Of a stretch of DNA of 9,272 bases, positions 5,512 through 9,272 are shown one piece after another. Where the stretch lies: the NCBI GenBank assembly GCA_903823545.1, contig CAIJTL010000072.1, forward strand, positions 1 through 9,272, read 5' to 3'. The notes below the pieces were generated by a model. The model saw only the letters and a program-made list of their open reading frames with translations, had not been told where the DNA came from and did not search any database. Within the stretch, counting starts at the first letter, position 1; every line of letters begins with the position of its first letter. The position numbers and the translations under genes were made by a program. Origin of the DNA: an uncultured Planctomycetaceae bacterium. Lineage in GTDB: Bacteria > Planctomycetota > Planctomycetia > Planctomycetales > Planctomycetaceae.

Positions 5512-8472
5512 ATGAAGCGACATTGGCTCGGTGTGATTCTCTTGTTGATCGCGACTGGCGACCTCTTCGCGCAGGGCTATTCGCCGGAGGAAGCGGTGCG
5601 GCGGATGAGTGTGCCGGAGGGATTTCAAGTAACGCTCGTCGCCAGCGAACCGCTGGTGAGGCAGCCGGTTTGTATTGAGTTCGATGATCGCGGGCGGTTG
5701 TGGGTGATTCAGTACTTGCAGTACCCGAACCCGGCGGGGCTGAAGCGAGTGAAGGTCGATCGGTACTCGCGCACGGTTTATGACCGAGTTCCCGAACCAC
5801 CGCCGAAAGGACCACGTGGCGCGGATCGAATCATGATCCTTGAAGACACAGACGGTGACGGGCGCATGGATCGGAGCCGCGACTTCATTGACGGCTTGAA
5901 TCTGACAACGGGGATTGCGTTTGGGCACGGCGGCGTGTTTGTGCTCAACGTGCCGTATCTTCTCTTTTATCCCGATCGCAATCGTGATGACGTACCGGAC
6001 GGCGATCCGGAAGTGTTGCTCACCGGTTTCGGGATGGAGGACGCTCACAGCGTGGCGAACTCGCTGACTTGGGGGCCGGACGGCTGGTTGTATGGCTGCC
6101 AAGGAAGCACGGTGACGGCCAACATTCGCGGGATCGAATTCCAACAAGGCGTCTGGCGATATCACCCGCTGACGCGTGCGTTTGAACTCTTCTGCGAAGG
6201 TGGCGGGAATTCGTGGGGACTAGATTTCGACGCGGTTGGCAATCTGTTCTACAGCACGAACTGGGGCGGCTTCGTGATGTTGCATGGCCTGCAAGGGGCC
6301 AACTACGTGAAGTCGTTTGGCAAGCACGGTGCGTTGCACAACCCTCATGCATATGGCTTTTTCGATCATATGCCGCATCGCGACTTTCGAGGCGGGCACG
6401 TGACCGCTGGTGGCATCGTTTATCAGGGTGACTCGTTTCCGGAGTCATTCCGAGGAAAGTACATCGCGGCTGATCTGCTGGGGCACAGTGTGTATTGGCA
6501 TCATCTTGAACCGCGGGCCTCAACGTTCCAATCGGCTCACGGCGGCGAGTTGTTGAAAGGGAATGACACGTGGTTCGCACCAACCGATCTCACGCTCGGC
6601 CCGGACGGAGCGGTGTATGTCGCTGATTGGCACGACGCTCGAACGGCGCACCCGGACCCCGATGCTGAGTGGGATCGCTCGAACGGTCGGATCTTAAAGA
6701 TTGCTGCGAGCGGGACAAAGTCCCCCGCGCCGATCGACTTTGCGAAACAATCGAACGAGCAATTGCTGATGCTGCTCAATCATCGAAGTCAGTGGTATGT
6801 GCGCCGTGCTCGGCAAGAACTGGCTCATCGCCGCGAGGCGTCGATCGTACCGACGTTGCGAGAACGTCTGTTGAAAGAGGCGAACGAACTTAGCGCGGTC
6901 GAGACGCTGTGGACGTTGTACGTCAGCGGCGGCTTCGACGAAGCGTTGGCGGTTGAGTTGCTCGCGAGTCCGCACGCGGCGGTGCGATCGTGGACGATTC
7001 GCTTCTTGGGGGACGCGAAAGAAGTCTCTCCGGAAATGGCCAGCCGATTAAACTACTTCGCGGAGAAGGAGCCGTCGCTCGCCGTGCGGACTCAAGTGGC
7101 GTGCAGTGCGGCTCGACTGCCAGCTCATCAAGCGATGCCGATGATCAACGCGAACATCATCCGCGACGTCGATCATTCCGATCCGTCGCTGCCGTTGTTG
7201 TGGTGGTGGGCAGTAGAGCGTCACAGCGTCAGTGGTCGCGAGGAAGTTTTGAAACGCTTCGTCCGCCCGTCGGCTTGGACGTCGCGTTTGAGCCGCGAAA
7301 CATTGCTGCCGCGACTCATGCGGCGCTACGCGGCGGAGGGAACGTTGGCAGGTTTCGAGTCCTGCCTCCGGCTGCTCAAATCCGCTCCGAACGACGCGGA
7401 TCGAGGCCGGTTATGGGAGCCGCTGCAGCTCGGTTTGCGTGAGAGTCCGCGCGGCGACACGAAGTCCACACGGCTGGGTGACGTTTCGGAACTGGCCGAG
7501 CTGATTCAGGCGAGTTGGCGACGATCATCAGAGAACCTCACGTTGCTGGCGCTGGCGATGTCACTTGGCGCGAATGAGCCGCGTGATGTCGTGCGGCAGG
7601 GGATCGCGAACATGAAACTCGATGTCGGGCGGCGAGCAGCATTGATCGGCTTGCTGGCCGAATCGGGCGACACCTCAGCGATGTCGTTGTTGATTCCGTT
7701 GGCCCTGTCGTCGAGCGAAACAGAGCCGATTCGCTCGGCCGCGCTGACGGCACTCGCTCGCTTTGACGACGAACGGATCGCAACCGAATTGCTGGCCGCG
7801 TATCAGAAACTTCCGCCGAAGTTGCAATCACAGACACGCGATCTGTTGCTGGACCGACCCGCTTCTGCGCGGCTGTTGCTGAAGGCTGTCGATCGGGGCG
7901 ACATCAAACCGGCAGAGGTACCGCTCGATCAAATCCGTCGTGTGGCGGTTCACGATAATCGCGAACTGGACGCGCTGGTCACGAAGTACTGGGGCAAACT
8001 GCAAGCGGCGACGCGCGAAGAAATTCTTGCCGAAGTCCGTCGCTTGTCCAACGATCTCCGCGCCGGACCCGGTGACGCCGCGTCTGGCAAGGCGGTCTTC
8101 AAGAAGCACTGCGCGACCTGTCATCAAGTCTTCGGCGAGGGAACAAAGCTCGGTCCCGATCTGACGACCGCCAATCGCAAAGATCAAAATTTCCTGCTGA
8201 TCAGCCTCGTTGATCCGAGTTCCGTGATTCGCAAAGAGTTCGTCAGCGCGGTCGTTCAAACCAAAGATGGCCGCGTCCTCACTGGCCTGATCGTCGATCG
8301 CTCAAACGCCGCCGTCACGCTCGTCAACGCGAAGAACGAACGACAGACAATTGCCGAATCAGACATCGACGAGTTCCAAGAATCGCCGATCTCGCTGATG
8401 CCCGACAACCAGTATCAGCAACTCAAGCCACAAGAGCTGCGTGATCTGTTTCGGTATCTATCCGGTGACTGA
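5512..8472 (+). CDS. Secreted PVC-type haem-binding CxxCH protein with dehydrogenase-like propeller and HEAT-like region
   Basis: The protein has 986 residues. An N-terminal signal peptide (MKR, hydrophobic core, probable cleavage after LFA at residue 20) sends it across the cytoplasmic membrane. Residues about 24-400 form a six-bladed propeller of the sorbosone/glucose dehydrogenase-like PVC family, opening VPEGFQVTLVASEPLVRQP. They include an acidic DTDGDGRMD stretch (112-120) that may bind calcium, and repeated GPDGxxY blade motifs. Residues about 410-835 are helical and HEAT-like (for example AAVRSWTIRFLGDA). The C-terminal domain (about 850-986) is a cytochrome-c-like module, GKAVFKKHCATCH, with CxxCH at 867-871 and a probable Met ligand in LMPDNQ (M963). 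The family is expanded in Planctomycetes and Verrucomicrobia and is thought to oxidise sugars or related substrates in the periplasm and pass electrons to the haem. Substrate unknown. It is convergent with the methyltransferase gene, with 22 bases between stops. Confidence 0.93.
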   Translation: MKRHWLGVILLLIATGDLFAQGYSPEEAVRRMSVPEGFQVTLVASEPLVRQPVCIEFDDRGRLWVIQYLQYPNPAGLKRVKVDRYSRTVYDRVPEPPPKGPRGADRIMILEDTDGDGRMDRSRDFIDGLNLTTGIAFGHGGVFVLNVPYLLFYPDRNRDDVPDGDPEVLLTGFGMEDAHSVANSLTWGPDGWLYGCQGSTVTANIRGIEFQQGVWRYHPLTRAFELFCEGGGNSWGLDFDAVGNLFYSTNWGGFVMLHGLQGANYVKSFGKHGALHNPHAYGFFDHMPHRDFRGGHVTAGGIVYQGDSFPESFRGKYIAADLLGHSVYWHHLEPRASTFQSAHGGELLKGNDTWFAPTDLTLGPDGAVYVADWHDARTAHPDPDAEWDRSNGRILKIAASGTKSPAPIDFAKQSNEQLLMLLNHRSQWYVRRARQELAHRREASIVPTLRERLLKEANELSAVETLWTLYVSGGFDEALAVELLASPHAAVRSWTIRFLGDAKEVSPEMASRLNYFAEKEPSLAVRTQVACSAARLPAHQAMPMINANIIRDVDHSDPSLPLLWWWAVERHSVSGREEVLKRFVRPSAWTSRLSRETLLPRLMRRYAAEGTLAGFESCLRLLKSAPNDADRGRLWEPLQLGLRESPRGDTKSTRLGDVSELAELIQASWRRSSENLTLLALAMSLGANEPRDVVRQGIANMKLDVGRRAALIGLLAESGDTSAMSLLIPLALSSSETEPIRSAALTALARFDDERIATELLAAYQKLPPKLQSQTRDLLLDRPASARLLLKAVDRGDIKPAEVPLDQIRRVAVHDNRELDALVTKYWGKLQAATREEILAEVRRLSNDLRAGPGDAASGKAVFKKHCATCHQVFGEGTKLGPDLTTANRKDQNFLLISLVDPSSVIRKEFVSAVVQTKDGRVLTGLIVDRSNAAVTLVNAKNERQTIAESDIDEFQESPISLMPDNQYQQLKPQELRDLFRYLSGD

Positions 8473-8494
8473 AGACTCTGCTCGTCACAATGCC

Positions 8495-9272
8495 TTACGA
8501 ACCGTCGCCCAGTCGCCCTCCGATGACGGCGCAATGTACGAGCGTCGGGACGATCGGTTCGAGCCTTAGGCCGGCTTCTGTCAGCCACGATTGGAACTCG
8601 CGAGCAGAATATGCTCGGCCTTCGGTGAGTGTGAACAACGCTGCTGAGTACAACGCAATCGGCAGCGGGCCGCTGTGGTCGTCGTTCAACAAGACATCAT
8701 GAATGAGCAAGCGACCGCCTGGATTCAACGCTGCGGCACAGCGTTGCACGAGCGTGCGACATTCAGGCTCATCCCAATCATGCAGGATGTTGGAAAGCAG
8801 GCACACATCACACGCCGGAACCGGATCAACGAACATGTTTCCGGGAATGCACTGCAAGCGATCGGCCACGCCGTATTGCTGAGCCATTTCGCTGGCGACC
8901 TTGAGCACCTCCGGTCGGTCCCAGACGATCGCTCGCAGTGTCGGATGCCGACGAAGCCAAGCGATGCTGTAAATCCCCGAACCGCCGCCGACATCGAGCA
9001 ATGTCTTCGCACCATCGAGCGACACACGTTCGGACAACACCGGCGCAACGTTTTTTGCTCGCCCGGCCAGTGACATCGTCAGGAATCTCGCTGAGGCTTC
9101 GACATCCATCGCCGAGGCCGTCCCTTCGCGGAAAATGAATGCTGTGCCGTCGGGAGCGGTGCGGTCGTCGGTTACCGATTGCTCAACAGGCGAACTGCCT
9201 GTCGTTACGGAAGCATCGTCAGCACCAGCGGGGCGATTTGTTTTCAGACGCGCGATCATCTCTCGCACACCG
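8495..9272 (-). CDS. SAM-dependent O-methyltransferase (Methyltransf_2 / acetylserotonin type), N-terminus outside window
   Basis: The frame is open to the right edge (GVREMIARL...), so the visible 258 codons lack the N-terminal dimerisation domain of this family of about 330-370 residues. Motif I for S-adenosylmethionine is LLDVGGGSG (about 8976-9002). The acidic WDRPEVL follows at the end of the second strand. NILHDWDEPECR contains the histidine (codon 8780-8782) that acts as general base in plant-type O-methyltransferases, followed by LNPGGRLLIHDVLL. The FLTMSLAGRAKNVAPVL segment before motif I is typical of planctomycete members. The acceptor substrate cannot be told. Residues encoded at about 9165-9235 (AGADDASVTTGSSPVEQSV) look like a low-complexity insertion and contain a short palindrome. 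GTG 9268 and ATG 9259 are unlikely to be the true start because the domain is incomplete. Confidence 0.85.
   Translation of the reverse strand, partial: GVREMIARLKTNRPAGADDASVTTGSSPVEQSVTDDRTAPDGTAFIFREGTASAMDVEASARFLTMSLAGRAKNVAPVLSERVSLDGAKTLLDVGGGSGIYSIAWLRRHPTLRAIVWDRPEVLKVASEMAQQYGVADRLQCIPGNMFVDPVPACDVCLLSNILHDWDEPECRTLVQRCAAALNPGGRLLIHDVLLNDDHSGPLPIALYSAALFTLTEGRAYSAREFQSWLTEAGLRLEPIVPTLVHCAVIGGRLGDGS
9186..9202. repeat. Short palindrome in the methyltransferase coding sequence
   Basis: acaggc-gaact-gcctgt is a perfect 6-bp stem with a 5-base loop. It encodes TGSSPV on the minus strand, inside a segment before the conserved FREG...FLTMSLAG region that looks inserted. It may be a small relative of the in-frame palindromes seen in the SPFH genes, but it is short enough to be chance. 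Confidence 0.35.

Noticed and set aside
5419..6165. 248-codon minus-strand frame antisense to the PVC-type haem protein gene
   Set aside because: Its composition is His/Arg/Pro-rich with no recognisable domain, and it lies opposite the well-supported propeller domain; it is a by-product of GC-biased codon use.
8465..8488. gtgac...gtcac inverted repeat between the convergent haem-protein and methyltransferase genes as a terminator
   Set aside because: It is a 5-bp stem with a 14-base loop, partly inside the coding sequence and without a T-run.

Overview
The window looks like a chromosomal segment of a planctomycete (phylum Planctomycetota). The strongest pointer is a 986-residue secreted protein with the PVC-type layout of sugar-dehydrogenase-like propeller, HEAT-like region and C-terminal CxxCH haem domain. 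Other pointers are a DUF4058 protein with the MRVHDW...FHHFHHSWI opening typical of this phylum, SPFH genes whose reading frames carry short palindromic repeats, and weak or absent ribosome binding sites at several starts. Both ends of the window cut genes.

Region 1 (1-4549, + strand) is a metal-pump/SPFH gene cluster. The first gene enters from upstream and encodes the C-terminal half of a P1B-type (heavy-metal) ATPase. That half is fused in one uninterrupted frame to a complete HflK-like SPFH protein. It is followed by an HflC-type gene (2225-3343) and a second HflK-like gene (3560-4549). All three point the same way and probably act as one membrane assembly: a cation pump tethered to a ring- or microdomain-forming SPFH scaffold. 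No FtsH protease gene is visible in the window.

The same region is rich in small palindromic elements. Two lie in frame inside coding sequence, at 94-157 in the ATPase and 2607-2661 in hflC. Two more lie between genes, at 2156-2203 and 3354-3502. They share a design of paired hairpins, most of them with 3-nt loops. A degenerate heptamer array (consensus ATGACCA, 3511-3552) runs up to the start of the third SPFH gene. A possible further short palindrome sits in the methyltransferase gene at 9186-9202.

Region 2 (4604-5341, - strand) is a DUF4058 gene, convergent with the SPFH cluster and preceded by a good AGGAG ribosome binding site. Region 3 (5342-5511) is a 170-bp divergent intergenic stretch with nested inverted repeats. 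Region 4 (5512-8472, + strand) is the exported PVC-type haem protein. Region 5 (8495 to the right edge, - strand) is a SAM-dependent O-methyltransferase of the acetylserotonin/Methyltransf_2 type, convergent with region 4 and cut at its N-terminus by the window edge.

There are no tRNA or rRNA genes, CRISPR arrays or transposase genes that I can support. No gene-free stretch exceeds 300 bases. The longest, 3344-3559, is filled mostly by the composite palindrome and the heptamers.
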